A stretch of 64,000 nt of DNA from Aquimarina mycalae (GCF_029906345.1 NZ_JARYGY010000008.1:62001-126000); one strand, 5' to 3'. Positions 1-8,941 are shown, counted from the first letter of the stretch. The notes: a model not told the origin generated them from the letters alone. Numbers and translations are program-made.

Positions 1-8
1 TTGAGATT

Positions 9-119
9 TCATTCTTTAGGTTTTTGTTGTTTTATTAATAATTTTAATTCTGCTCCTTGTACACCTAATAGTGTCTTCGAATTCTTTTCCGCAATTTGAT
101 CTAGAAAATCAAAACCTCA
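9..119 (-). pseudogene. possible 3' gene remnant
   Basis: Reading leftward there are about 36 sense codons that look protein-like (containing FLDQIAEKNSKTLLGVQG) and end at a TGA at 9-11. An in-frame TGA lies directly upstream and there is no start codon. It could be the 3' end of a gene that has decayed or been frameshifted. It may also be chance. I do not recognise the family. Confidence 0.25.
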
Positions 120-675
120 TCTTTTAATACTCCAGATTTACTAAAGCATCATATGAATTATTGTTTTTCATTGTTAATTACAGGACAATATTATAAAAAA
201 GTTTTTGATAAAAAAAGCGAACGTTCGCTAAATATTTAAAAAAGTATATTTTTTTTGTGTTCGCAAAAACTATTGTTTTTAACTAAGTGTGATTAAAAAA
301 GAATTCTAGCAATTATTTATTTTACTGATAATCAATTGATTATTTTTATTTTGAGCCGATTTTTTTATTTGTTTAATTGAATGTTTTGATTTGCTAAAAC
401 TTAGTTTTTAAATGAATTCAGAAAGAGTAGAATATCTCGATATTTGATGAGATTGTATTGATTTTTGAGAAATTGGACGTGTTTTATAGCTATTTCATGC
501 TATTAAATTTGATGATATTTGGTCAAGTATGAAGAGATTATAGTATAGAATTCTAACGTATGTTCTGTATTAGTTTTAAGAAGAAAAAGAGTGTAAGTGT
601 ATTTATATTTTGTAAAAAACTTAGAGTAGAGTTTTACCTTTTACTGTTATCATAAACGATAGAAGTACTGGTTGG
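120..675. other. non-coding AT-rich stretch with one 14-bp palindrome
   Basis: I see no gene on either strand here. The only distinct structure is a perfect 14-bp palindrome at 216-229, AGCGAACGTTCGCT, which stands out as GC-rich in very AT-rich DNA. A related half (TTCGC) recurs about 30 bases further on. The rest is A/T-rich sequence without clear terminators or promoters. Confidence 0.5.
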
Positions 676-1893
676 TTAATTTTGTTTGGAATAATCACTA
701 AAGTAAATTTCAAAAGTATTATCGTAATACCCAAATTCTAAATGACAACAATAATTTTCCGAAACATCAAAATCTTCATCCCAATCCACTTTCAAATTTG
801 GAAATTGCCCTTTCAATTTCCAATACGTAATAGATTTAGCGGGTAAAACAAATACAGAAACTTCTCGATCTAAGCTATCAAAAATGACTCTATCCTTAAT
901 TTTATATGTAATACTATCACATTGAAGCTCTATGATTTCATCAGAATCATCATCCAGATCAATATCATTTGCTTGACTTAAATTTATCTCATATTCCGAA
1001 GAGTCAATAAAAATAACCTCATCAGTATTATTTTCAATCATTAGAGTGAAAATCATGCTATTGATTGAATCACTTTTTATAATATAATGTTCCCCTAAAT
1101 CTATTGAAATATCTTCTTCTACTAATTCTTTTTTTTCTTTAAATGAAGATTTAATTAAGGGAACTAACGCTCCAGACCAAAAATAGAATAAAGGAACTAT
1201 CACAACTAAAACAAGGCCTAAAAACTTGATATATAAACGTTTTGAGACTGTATTGAGAGTGTTTGGTTTACTTAGGCTATTAATCACAATAAACGGATGG
1301 AATAGTGAATAAATAATCAAACCAAAATAAAAAATACTTGAAATGAAAGAATTCCTTATTTTATGAAAAAAGAACAATTCCTTATCCATGAAAAAAACTA
1401 TCACTACACACATAAAAAAAATAAAACACTGTAAGCCAATACTATAAAAAAGTAAATCTATTATAGGTTTTCTCAACTCTTTTTTAAAATTTAAGGAAAA
1501 CAGATATACTAATAAATAGATGGAAGTTATACCTGGCAAGGTTGTTAAAAAAATTTCTAAAATAGAAGGCGCTTCATTAACTTCATTATATACTTCTTGA
1601 ATTAATTCTGTAGTAATAAAAATGACATCTATATATAGTCTGTTAGAACCATTTGTAACTTGAAAATAAAAATTAATCACTATAGCAATAAGAAAGTAAG
1701 AAAAGGTGAGAAATGTTAACGGGTAGACAAAAGTTTTAAAATTGTTTTGTACTTCCTTCTCATATTGAGTATATAGTTTGTGAGGGTTCCGAAAAATAAA
1801 ATAGATTGACTTTATATATTTAAAAAAAAATAATAAGAAATTTTGTAATGAATCTTCTATTTTTTTTCCAATCGATGTTGTTTCTTCTGACAT
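676..1893 (-). CDS. multi-pass membrane protein of unknown function
   Basis: This is a 405-residue protein with an N-terminal cytosolic stretch of about 50 residues and five predicted membrane helices, near residues 55-77, 113-135, 144-169, 183-206 and 222-243. A soluble, acidic, strand-rich C-terminal domain of about 150 residues follows. The motif FRNPHKLYTQY just before the first helix, followed by a YPLTFL element, recalls the pre-membrane segment of DUF3667/Yip1-like Bacteroidota proteins, but this is a weak likeness. There is no signal peptide. It appears to be a single-gene unit, with no neighbour in the same orientation closer than 345 bases. I cannot give a function. The start is the only ATG compatible with the full hydrophobic profile. 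Confidence 0.75.
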   Translation of the reverse strand: MSEETTSIGKKIEDSLQNFLLFFFKYIKSIYFIFRNPHKLYTQYEKEVQNNFKTFVYPLTFLTFSYFLIAIVINFYFQVTNGSNRLYIDVIFITTELIQEVYNEVNEAPSILEIFLTTLPGITSIYLLVYLFSLNFKKELRKPIIDLLFYSIGLQCFIFFMCVVIVFFMDKELFFFHKIRNSFISSIFYFGLIIYSLFHPFIVINSLSKPNTLNTVSKRLYIKFLGLVLVVIVPLFYFWSGALVPLIKSSFKEKKELVEEDISIDLGEHYIIKSDSINSMIFTLMIENNTDEVIFIDSSEYEINLSQANDIDLDDDSDEIIELQCDSITYKIKDRVIFDSLDREVSVFVLPAKSITYWKLKGQFPNLKVDWDEDFDVSENYCCHLEFGYYDNTFEIYFSDYSKQN

Positions 1894-1950
1894 TTGGTCT
1901 TAACTCTACTTTTATGATTTTTAAATCAGAAGCTTAAATGAGAAAATAAA

Positions 1951-1989
1951 AACCCCTGTTCAAAAAAATACTTTGAATGGGGTTTATAC
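1951..1989 (-). terminator. candidate leftward hairpin terminator
   Basis: Arms AAACCCC and GGGGTTT flank a T-rich loop and are followed by T-rich sequence on the minus strand. It would be a second terminator behind the 2239 gene, or a boundary before the 676-1893 gene. The loop is long, so confidence is modest. Confidence 0.35.
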
Positions 1990-2158
1990 TTTAAATATAT
2001 GCAAAAAAAGTAGATATCTAGAAACTGTATAATAATTTATGCCATTGAATTACTTATCTTATAAAATAGATAAGGGTAGTTTTTTAAATGTTTTTTGGTA
2101 TTTGATCAGTGTCCTGATCGACACGTTTCACTATAATTTTGGATCTTATTTTGTTATA

Positions 2159-2195
2159 AACAAAAGCCAATTACTTTCGTAACTGACTTTTTTAT
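2159..2195 (-). terminator. leftward intrinsic terminator
   Basis: On the minus strand a hairpin AAAGTCAGTTAC-GAAA-GTAATTGGCTTT (with G-U pairs) is followed by a T-rich run. It lies about 45 bases after the stop codon of the 2239-2721 gene and would end that transcript. Confidence 0.6.
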
Positions 2196-2238
2196 GTAAA
2201 TCTCTTTTCTTGAAATAATTTATTGACTTTTATTTATG

Positions 2239-2721
2239 TTAAGCATTTGGTGGATGCACTACAGGATAAGAAACTCCAGCTGTAATTGTGTAAATCCAAT
2301 AGGTTCCTGATGCAGTAACGTTTTTTTGAGCAAAACCAAATATTCCACAACTAGATTCCTTATAAATTTGATTAGTTTTTTCTTTTTCGTTTTGAGTTAC
2401 CCAACTTTCCATATTACTACCATCAATAGTAATTTTTGTAGAAGTATATCCTTTAGGTCCAGAAATTACTACCGAGAAAGATGCTTTGTCAATGCTTCCA
2501 TCCAATTCTAAAAACCAAGTTGGAGATGGTGCAGGTTTAGGATTGCTAGGGTCAGGAGGTATAGGTAAGTGTACTTGGTTTTGAGCCTTAAGTCCACTTG
2601 CGCCAAGAGTTCCTCCAGTGAATGAAGTTACCTCTCCAAATAAATCCGTTCCATCATTACATTGAGGGTCATTTTGACTTACCATCGTTAACTGAAAAAT
2701 ATGCTTGTTTGAATTTGACAT
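2239..2721 (-). CDS. small protein of unknown function, no export signal
   Basis: This is a 160-residue protein starting MSNSNKHIFQLTMVSQ. There is no signal peptide or membrane helix. The middle has a proline-rich linker (residues about 55-67, PIPPDPSNPKPAPSPT). What follows looks like a strand-rich domain with two cysteines. I do not recognise a family. It is transcribed in the same direction as the 2839-3222 gene, about 120 bases downstream of it. The two genes have different sequences but nearly the same promoter block and the same spacing to the ATG, so they are probably co-regulated. The start is supported by that common spacing of 18 bases. Confidence 0.65.
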   Translation of the reverse strand: MSNSNKHIFQLTMVSQNDPQCNDGTDLFGEVTSFTGGTLGASGLKAQNQVHLPIPPDPSNPKPAPSPTWFLELDGSIDKASFSVVISGPKGYTSTKITIDGSNMESWVTQNEKEKTNQIYKESSCGIFGFAQKNVTASGTYWIYTITAGVSYPVVHPPNA

Positions 2722-2739
2722 CGTTATAAGTTTTTATAT

Positions 2740-2775
2740 CCTACTCTGTTTAAATTTGGTTTTTCGGATTCCACC
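2740..2775 (-). promoter_or_regulatory. promoter block shared with the neighbouring gene
   Basis: On the minus strand this reads GGTGGAATCCGAAAAACC, then ten bases, then AGAGTAGGA, ending 18 bases before the ATG of the 2239-2721 gene. The same arrangement, with one base less, occurs at 3241-3275 before the next gene. The block is much more alike than the two coding regions. It is either a promoter for one sigma factor or an operator for one regulator. Confidence 0.55.
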
Positions 2776-2838
2776 TTTTTTAATTGGGATAAAGGGTAAT
2801 TAAGGAGTATGATTCTTATATAGTATATAAGTAGATGA

Positions 2839-3222
2839 CTACACAGTAAATGATATACCATTATCACCTTTGCTCCAAATTACACCGTATAAAGGTTTTT
2901 TAGGGTCATTAGCTAATATGTATGGTTTACCATTAAATGTAAAATCGAAGTTATAAGGACCACCCCAATTTAGACCTGCATATACTAGTGTGTATTCTCC
3001 AGCTGGTAATTGAACAGTTCCTGACTCATTAAGTGGACCGCCTACTCCATTGGCATCAAAACCTCCACTGTATGATCCTGCTTCTATTTGCAAATTCACA
3101 TCTACTGAATTGAAATTTCCACTTTTAATATTACATAATTGATAACTATTACCTTCTCCTTGTGGGATAGCAAAAAGAACAAGTTGATTATCGCATTGAG
3201 TAATTTTTATCGTATTTGACAT
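2839..3222 (-). CDS. small beta-rich protein of unknown function
   Basis: This is a 127-residue protein starting MSNTIKITQCDNQLVLFAIP. It has no signal peptide. It is glycine- and aromatic-rich, with alternating hydrophobic positions suggesting a beta-sandwich (for example LPAGEYTLVYAGLNWGG near residues 73-89). The overall look recalls small lectin-like or membrane-active beta proteins, but no diagnostic motif is visible and I do not assign one. It has its own copy of the shared promoter block at 3241-3275, separated by 18 bases from the ATG, and is followed by a second gene with the same block. Both have two or three cysteines and lack export signals, which makes an intracellular role or release by lysis possible. 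Confidence 0.65.
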   Translation of the reverse strand: MSNTIKITQCDNQLVLFAIPQGEGNSYQLCNIKSGNFNSVDVNLQIEAGSYSGGFDANGVGGPLNESGTVQLPAGEYTLVYAGLNWGGPYNFDFTFNGKPYILANDPKKPLYGVIWSKGDNGISFTV

Positions 3223-3240
3223 AATTTTTAATTTATAATT

Positions 3241-3275
3241 CCTACTCTTTTAATAAAGGCTTTTCGGATACTGCC
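3241..3275 (-). promoter_or_regulatory. promoter block, second copy
   Basis: On the minus strand this reads GGCAGTATCCGAAAAGCC, then nine bases, then AGAGTAGGA, ending 18 bases before the ATG at 3222. It matches the block at 2740-2775 except for one base in the spacer and a few substitutions. A 12-bp palindrome GAATGCGCATTC lies just upstream at 3288-3299. Confidence 0.55.
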
Positions 3276-3498
3276 TATCTCTATAGTGAATGCGCATTCG
3301 GGTAGTAAAGACAGTGCTAATTTCTATGATAAAAGAAGAGAATTAGAAGAAAATGACATTAACGTACATAAAAAGTGCATAGGCGTAAAGTAATACTGGG
3401 TAACAAAAAAAGTAGTTCACAAAATCAAAGGGAATTTTTCACTTTAAGTTTGTATATTTAACTCTAAACTTAACATAACCTGTAATACCCTTAGAAAT

Positions 3499-3993
3499 AT
3501 GATAATCGATTTTAGCTGTGTATCTATTGAGAAAGTGTCTCAACAACTATTTTTACTAGAGGATGCTCCAGTCAAGCCTATGGTTGCGGCTTCACGCTTT
3601 CCTGTTAATAATAGTGAAGGAAACTTTAAGTATGCAGTATACCAAATAGATGTTGCTGTATATCTCCCTCAAGGGATAACAAATCTTGGTCTTAAAACCT
3701 GGAAAAATAATAATGGTGCTTATATTTCTTCTTGCAAACCGAAAAAACTAAAAAAAGCTTTTACATCAGCTACTCGTCAAATTACGTTAGAATTTGATGG
3801 GGTTGATCTCAATGCTTTAATAGCACAACGATCGGTTATGTTTGATTTATACGTGATGCATTTTCGGTATACTACTGATATGGATTTAGAAAATGAAGCA
3901 GAGGCTATTTGGGTAAATTACACCTATGATGACCCAGAGACTACCAGAGGAACGGTAACAACTGTTCGAGATATCAAAGAAAAGAAAACGTAA
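3499..3993 (+). CDS. hypothetical cytosolic protein
   Basis: This is a 164-residue protein beginning MIIDFSCVSIEKVSQQ. There is no signal peptide and no membrane helix. Its second half contains strand-like segments (ITLEFDGVDLNAL, VMFDLYVMHFRYTTDMDL) and a basic, lysine-rich C-terminus. I do not recognise a family. It lies divergently from the 2839-3222 gene across 276 bases and may belong with that group of small unknown proteins. The downstream histidine kinase starts 143 bases after the stop and is probably separate. Confidence 0.6.
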   Translation: MIIDFSCVSIEKVSQQLFLLEDAPVKPMVAASRFPVNNSEGNFKYAVYQIDVAVYLPQGITNLGLKTWKNNNGAYISSCKPKKLKKAFTSATRQITLEFDGVDLNALIAQRSVMFDLYVMHFRYTTDMDLENEAEAIWVNYTYDDPETTRGTVTTVRDIKEKKT

Positions 3994-4136
3994 ATCATAA
4001 AATAGAAAACATACAATAGGATTTCTGATAGTTAAGTACAACCATTTATAATAATATATGGTAACATTGAGATATTACCTGTTGAAAATCCTTACCACGT
4101 ATTATTCGTGATATTTTAGAATAACAATTTTGCTTC

Positions 4137-5870
4137 ATGCCAGAGATAAAAATTATTACATGGATATTCTTGATATCTTTTGTGCCTATATTCATTGTTC
4201 ATGCTCAGGACAAAGGTCTAGATAACCCCAGTTTTGAAATAAGTATTCAGAATACTTGCAAGGCATCTGGTCATGTGAAGCTTTTTCATGCATCAGTTTC
4301 TTTCTTTTTAGAAGATGAAATCGATTCAACATACATATATGTTAGTAAATACTTGTTGTCTAATGAAGATAAACATCTTATGGATTATGCCTATTATTTA
4401 CAGGGTAGTTGCGCAGTAAAGAAAAAATTGTGGACTCAAGCTAGGGAGAGTTTTGATAAAGTTTCAGATACGTTTTTATTTAACCACTTAAAAAATTTAA
4501 GTATTGCTAATATTCATTTATATCAAAAAGAATATAAAGAGGCATTAGTTTATTATAAAGAGTGGGAATCTGTACAGTTTGAAAAAGATGAAGATATAAA
4601 CACTAAAGAAATCTATCACAATATGGGGCTGTGTTATCTTCATCTTAGTGATCATTCGGAAGCTACAAAATATCTTTTTAAAGAGCGAGATCTTGCTATA
4701 AAAGACAAAGACACATTGAGTATAATATATGCAACGATGGACATTGCTAATGTGTACTATGAACAATATTTGGATAGTAAAGCGATACCTTTATTTGAAG
4801 AAGCTTATACATTGTCTAAAACTACCTCTGATTTTAAAATAAAAGAAAGTGCTGCTCTCAATATGGCGGTTGTGGAAGAAAATAAAAAAAACTTTAAAGA
4901 GAGTATAAGGTATCGTAAAGAATACGAAAAATGGAAAGATTCTATATGGAATCGTGATAAAATATGGGAGTCAGCACAATTGGAAAAAAAGCTGACCGTA
5001 GCGCAAAAAGAAAAGGAAATTGAGTTACAAGAGAAGCAGATCGATGTTCAGAATGCAAGACAAAACCTTCTTTTTATCGGAATAGTTTCCCTATTAATGA
5101 TTATAGGGATTATAGCATTTTTCTTACGACATAGAATTCAGAAAAATAAAATAATCACTTCGCAAAAAGATGAGCTGTCTAATCTTAATGAGATGAAAAA
5201 CAAGCTATTCTCTATTGTCTCTCATGATTTAAGAACACCAGTGAATAGTATTAGAAGTAACAATGTCTTACTCAAAGAGGCTATAGAAAACGACGATAAA
5301 ATACAACTATCAGATAGGATAGATGAAAATATACAGGTGGCTGATGGAGTACATCTATTATTAGATAAAGTACTTAATTGGTCTTTGTTAGAATCTGGCC
5401 AGTTGTTCACCAATATGGAATCTTTTCTCCTAAAACCCATAATAGCACAGATTATTTATGATTATGAAAGCATTCTTGTTTCAAAGAATATACAAATCAA
5501 TAATAATACTCCATCTAGTATAGTAGTATATGCTGATATTGAATCTATAAAAGTAGTGTTGCGTAACTTATTGGATAATGCCATAAAATATTCGCATACG
5601 AATGGCTCAATTATATTTCAGACATCTATTAAAGAAGGCAAAGTATGTCATCTTGAAATAATAGATAACGGTATTGGTATTACTAAAGAAAAATTAAAAA
5701 TGATCACATCAGGAGCTAATACCAAGATGGATAGTCAAACTGCTGTAAGTGGTTTTGGGTTAAGATTATGTAAGTCATTATTACAGAATAACGGTGGAGA
5801 TTTAATAATTTCTAGCAAAGAAGGTAATGGAACTAATATCACAGTTACTTTGCCAGTTAAAGAGGCATAA
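4137..5870 (+). CDS. TPR-containing sensor histidine kinase
   Basis: This is a 577-residue membrane histidine kinase. It has a signal peptide (residues 1-24, ending HAQ), a periplasmic region with TPR-type repeats (about 45-260) and a coiled-coil segment (about 275-308). One membrane helix at about 310-332 follows. The kinase core has the HisKA box FSIVSHDLRTPVN with the phospho-acceptor His363, the N box RNLLDNAIKYSH, a DNGIGI G1 box and a GFGLRLC G2 box. This TPR-HK architecture is common in Flavobacteriia. The response regulator gene starts 21 bases after the stop, so the two form one operon and a two-component pair. The ligand is unknown; TPRs suggest protein-protein sensing. Confidence 0.9.
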   Translation: MPEIKIITWIFLISFVPIFIVHAQDKGLDNPSFEISIQNTCKASGHVKLFHASVSFFLEDEIDSTYIYVSKYLLSNEDKHLMDYAYYLQGSCAVKKKLWTQARESFDKVSDTFLFNHLKNLSIANIHLYQKEYKEALVYYKEWESVQFEKDEDINTKEIYHNMGLCYLHLSDHSEATKYLFKERDLAIKDKDTLSIIYATMDIANVYYEQYLDSKAIPLFEEAYTLSKTTSDFKIKESAALNMAVVEENKKNFKESIRYRKEYEKWKDSIWNRDKIWESAQLEKKLTVAQKEKEIELQEKQIDVQNARQNLLFIGIVSLLMIIGIIAFFLRHRIQKNKIITSQKDELSNLNEMKNKLFSIVSHDLRTPVNSIRSNNVLLKEAIENDDKIQLSDRIDENIQVADGVHLLLDKVLNWSLLESGQLFTNMESFLLKPIIAQIIYDYESILVSKNIQINNNTPSSIVVYADIESIKVVLRNLLDNAIKYSHTNGSIIFQTSIKEGKVCHLEIIDNGIGITKEKLKMITSGANTKMDSQTAVSGFGLRLCKSLLQNNGGDLIISSKEGNGTNITVTLPVKEA

Positions 5871-5891
5871 AAAAAGCTGGAAAAATAAAGC

Positions 5892-6629
5892 ATGGAAAAG
5901 ATAAATATATTGGTTTTGGAGGATGATCCAAAGCAAGCTCTTAGTATTAAAGATACTTTGGTATCAAATGATTATCAGGTCACGGCAATTTGCTCCACAG
6001 TGCAAGAAGCACAGCAAATTCTGAATACAGAGCAAGTAGATTTCTGTATTTTGGACATTTTTTTAGGCAAAATAATGGGAGGAATTCAATTAGCCGAAAG
6101 GATATCAAGCTTAGATATTCCTTTTCTCTTTCTTACGAGTTCTAAAGATCGCACCGTTTTTGAAAAAGCAAAACTTACCAATCCATTTAGTTATTTATTA
6201 AAACCATTTAATAAGTTAGAATTACTGTTTACATTAGAGTTGGCAATTGAGAAATTTTTTGATCAACTTCACGCTTTTTCGGGAGAAGAAGCTCCTACTG
6301 TGTTAGGTGATGAATATGTATTTATAAAAAATGCAGATAGAATAAGTAAGATAGAAATACGTCAGATTTCTGCGATAGAAGTAGAAGACCGTTACTGTAA
6401 AATCATGTATTGCCAAAAGAGTTATTTGATAAAAATGGCATTAAAAAGAATAATAGAAAAGCTTCCTTCTTATTTTATCCAAACACATAGGAATAGTATC
6501 GTTAACCTCCATAAAATCAAAGATGTCTATCCTAATGATAATCTCATTGTACTGATGGACGAAGAAAAAATATCCCTAAGTGAACGATATAAATATAGCA
6601 TCCTGAAAAAGCTTAATATCATGAATTAA
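5892..6629 (+). CDS. LytTR-family response regulator
   Basis: This is a 245-residue regulator. The N-terminal receiver domain (about 3-120) has the acidic pair near EDD (residues 10-12), the phospho-acceptor Asp55 in FCILDIFLG, and the conserved Lys in LLKPF. The C-terminal LytTR DNA-binding domain occupies about 140-240 (FIQTHRNSIVNLHKIKDV is typical). It is encoded directly after the TPR histidine kinase and presumably accepts its phosphate. Target genes are unknown; the two exported proteins immediately downstream are candidates on position only. Confidence 0.9.
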   Translation: MEKINILVLEDDPKQALSIKDTLVSNDYQVTAICSTVQEAQQILNTEQVDFCILDIFLGKIMGGIQLAERISSLDIPFLFLTSSKDRTVFEKAKLTNPFSYLLKPFNKLELLFTLELAIEKFFDQLHAFSGEEAPTVLGDEYVFIKNADRISKIEIRQISAIEVEDRYCKIMYCQKSYLIKMALKRIIEKLPSYFIQTHRNSIVNLHKIKDVYPNDNLIVLMDEEKISLSERYKYSILKKLNIMN

Positions 6630-6809
6630 GGATGTAAAATTTGATGTAAGAATAACCTATTTGTATCTGAAAACATAGAAGTTTAATAGTATATTTTAGA
6701 GGTTACGATATAATTTCTAATCTCAATTAGGTTCCTTATTTCGAGAGTTTTATAAAATAATTGAGTATTTTAGCAAAAATTTAAGTAAACCCCTAATTTT
6801 AAGATTTGT

Positions 6810-7871
6810 ATGAGTAGAACTTTTACTCTGATGTTATTGATGATTTTGTTGGTTGTAGTTAATGCAACTTCACAATCTATAGAAAGACAAGTAATTGGGT
6901 CTGCAGGGACTACTCTTAGTAATGCAACAGTTACACTGGATTTTACTATTGGAGAGCCTGTTATAACTACAATAACAAATGGTACAGCGATAGTGTCTCA
7001 AGGATTTCATCAAGGATCTTTGATGTTAGCAATTAAAGTAAATCCAGTCGTTTTTTTACAAGGACCAGCCTTAAACCCTAATTCAGGAGAAGAAAGCTTA
7101 ATGCGTGATGATTTGCGTGTCGCTAGTTATATACCAAATACTTCACCATATATTGATGGATTAGTGGTAGACAACTCTATATTAACAACTACAGGTGCTA
7201 ATGCAATTGTAGATTGGGTATTTGTAGAACTAAGAGATGCAACCACAAATACGACAATTGTAGATAGTCAATCAGGATTATTACAACGTGATGGAGATAT
7301 TGTAGGAGTAGATGGTGTTTCTGATCTAGAGTTTGACCAACCTGCAGGAAATTATTTTGTAGCGATCAAACACAGAAACCATTTAGGTATGATGACATCG
7401 ACAGCGATTAGCTTGTCTTCTACAACAACTGCACTTGATTTTACTGATGGTAGTGTTACTACCTATGGAACGAATGCTCAAACAACTATTGGAACCCCAA
7501 CAGGTGTATCTGCGATGTGGGCAGGAGATGCTAATGATGATAGTAAGATAAACCTTATCGGAAGCCCTAATGATAATCGTGAAATTACCGATGTTATACT
7601 AAACGATCCTTTGAATATTTTTGGCCTTTATGGATTTAGTGTTGCGGGTTATACGCAAGTTGATATGAACCTAAGTGGAGATGCTCAGATCATAGGTACT
7701 AATAACGATGTGCGTTTGATTAATGATAATATCTTAAATAATCCATCTAATATTTTTGGCCTGTATGGATTTACAATTACAGAACAATTGCCAGAAGTAG
7801 TTAGTAGCAAACAAATGGCAAGAGATAAGGCCTTATTAGCAAAGGCAAAGAGCTTAACCAAAGAACAATAA
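6810..7871 (+). CDS. exported protein with two dockerin-like calcium-loop segments
   Basis: This is a 353-residue protein with a signal peptide (1-22). Residues about 22-65 carry an N-terminal module common in exported Bacteroidota proteins (VIGSAGTTLSNATVTL and IVSQGFHQ). A central adhesin-like beta region follows. Near the C-terminus there is a tandem pair of similar segments, each with an Asp/Asn-rich loop followed by NIFGLYGF (about 235-315). These look dockerin-like, as in GDANDDSKINLIG. There is no T9SS type A tail; the protein ends in a charged segment. The following gene starts 26 bases later and does have such a tail, so the two are probably co-transcribed and may form a surface complex. 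The function is unknown. Confidence 0.7.
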   Translation: MSRTFTLMLLMILLVVVNATSQSIERQVIGSAGTTLSNATVTLDFTIGEPVITTITNGTAIVSQGFHQGSLMLAIKVNPVVFLQGPALNPNSGEESLMRDDLRVASYIPNTSPYIDGLVVDNSILTTTGANAIVDWVFVELRDATTNTTIVDSQSGLLQRDGDIVGVDGVSDLEFDQPAGNYFVAIKHRNHLGMMTSTAISLSSTTTALDFTDGSVTTYGTNAQTTIGTPTGVSAMWAGDANDDSKINLIGSPNDNREITDVILNDPLNIFGLYGFSVAGYTQVDMNLSGDAQIIGTNNDVRLINDNILNNPSNIFGLYGFTITEQLPEVVSSKQMARDKALLAKAKSLTKEQ

Positions 7872-7897
7872 AAACTATCCCCCTAAATTTAAGAAAT

Positions 7898-8746
7898 ATG
7901 AAAAAATTGATATTAAGTATTGCCCTATTATTATTAACAACGATGATGGTTTCTGCCCAGAGTTATACCTTTGGATTAGTCAGAGATTTTAATAGTACAG
8001 GTAATCCTCACGAATATACCTGGGTGATGACCCCAGATTTTACAGATGCTACACCAAATTTTGGTTCTATTCAGCTAACTGTTGCGATTAGTACTGGTAA
8101 TACGCTTACTAATTACACAGAGATTTTGGATCCTTTTTTGAATGATCCTATTGTTGATATAACGGGTCCTATATTGGCAGCGAGTCCTTTTTTCTTAGGA
8201 GATGGTAGTTTAGATTTATGGATTTTTACTATGGGTGAACCATCTTCTTCTCCAGTTACGGCACCTCACATGGCAGGAGTTCCGATTCCTATCTTGTCAT
8301 TTGAAGTAGCAAATAATCCTACTTCAGGTACGATTGCTATTTTAGAGAACAATGATCCAATTAGTGTTGGTTTGTTTGGATTTGGTAATAATGTATCTAA
8401 TATTGGTACGATCCAGTTATCAAGTGAGAGTAGTACATCAGAGCGTTATGCAGGTACAGATCCAACAGCTAATAGTCATAATCTTCAAGACCCATTGTTA
8501 AGTGTAGATGATTTAGAATTTTCAGAACTTGCATTGTTTCCTAATCCAGCAGTAAATTCTTTTGTAGTTCAGGGGTTACAGGGACAGATAAATAAACTGA
8601 GTATTTATGATATCAATGGAGCTATGATACAAGAAGTATCTGATTACAATGGTACTGCAATAGATACTAGCACATTAGCAACTGGAGTATATTTCGTGAA
8701 ATTAGAAAATAAAGGTGCAAGAACTTTGCAGTTAATCAAGAACTAA
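7898..8746 (+). CDS. T9SS-exported protein, cohesin-like N-terminal region
   Basis: This is a 282-residue protein with a signal peptide (1-20, ending VSA) and a central beta-rich domain (about 22-190). The C-terminal T9SS type A sorting domain spans about 213-282, starting at LFPNPAVNSF and ending in LATGVYFVKL. The protein would cross the outer membrane by the type IX system and be attached to the surface or released. The central domain (mature N-terminus TFGLVRDFN, then FTDATPNFGSIQLTVAIS) resembles cohesin-like domains of partner proteins. That would fit the dockerin-like pair in the preceding gene; this pairing is inference. A very long inverted repeat downstream ends the transcript. Confidence 0.75.
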   Translation: MKKLILSIALLLLTTMMVSAQSYTFGLVRDFNSTGNPHEYTWVMTPDFTDATPNFGSIQLTVAISTGNTLTNYTEILDPFLNDPIVDITGPILAASPFFLGDGSLDLWIFTMGEPSSSPVTAPHMAGVPIPILSFEVANNPTSGTIAILENNDPISVGLFGFGNNVSNIGTIQLSSESSTSERYAGTDPTANSHNLQDPLLSVDDLEFSELALFPNPAVNSFVVQGLQGQINKLSIYDINGAMIQEVSDYNGTAIDTSTLATGVYFVKLENKGARTLQLIKN

Positions 8747-8857
8747 TTGATGAAGATATTGATAGAGAAGTATCGATTAGGAGCCACATTGATAGTTTTT
8801 TATAGTACTATCGCATATGTTGTTATCAAAGTGATTCTCGCATAAAACTATATTGAA

Positions 8858-8917
8858 GTAAATAAAAACAAACAGAGCACTTACTCAAGTAAGTGCTCTG
8901 TTTGTTTTTATTTACTA
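8858..8917. terminator. bidirectional terminator, 29-bp perfect inverted repeat
   Basis: This is a perfect inverted repeat with 29-base arms around a two-base centre. The core is AGAGCACTTACT facing AGTAAGTGCTCT, and the outer part of each arm is A-rich on one side and T-rich on the other. It lies between the convergent genes ending at 8746 and 8942, so it can act as a terminator in both directions. Confidence 0.9.
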
Positions 8918-8941
8918 TTTGATCGTATTAAATTAACCAGA

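Larger units (their letters stand above)
1894..2238. other. intergenic stretch with hairpins downstream of the 2239 gene
   Basis: I see no gene here. The stretch holds a probable leftward terminator (2159-2195) for the upstream minus-strand gene. A second hairpin at 1951-1989 has arms AACCCC and GGGGTT and a T-rich flank on the minus strand. The remainder is AT-rich and presumably contains the promoter of the 676-1893 gene near 1894-1930. Confidence 0.5.

Noticed and set aside
3399..3430. GGTAAC upstream of the 3499 gene
   Set aside because: The bases 15 positions later read CAAAATC, with no ACAT. Only half of the motif is present.
4060..4090. GGTAAC upstream of the TPR histidine kinase
   Set aside because: No ACAT element follows at 15 bases (GTTGAAAAT instead); it forms a small GGTAA/TTACC symmetry that I read as chance.
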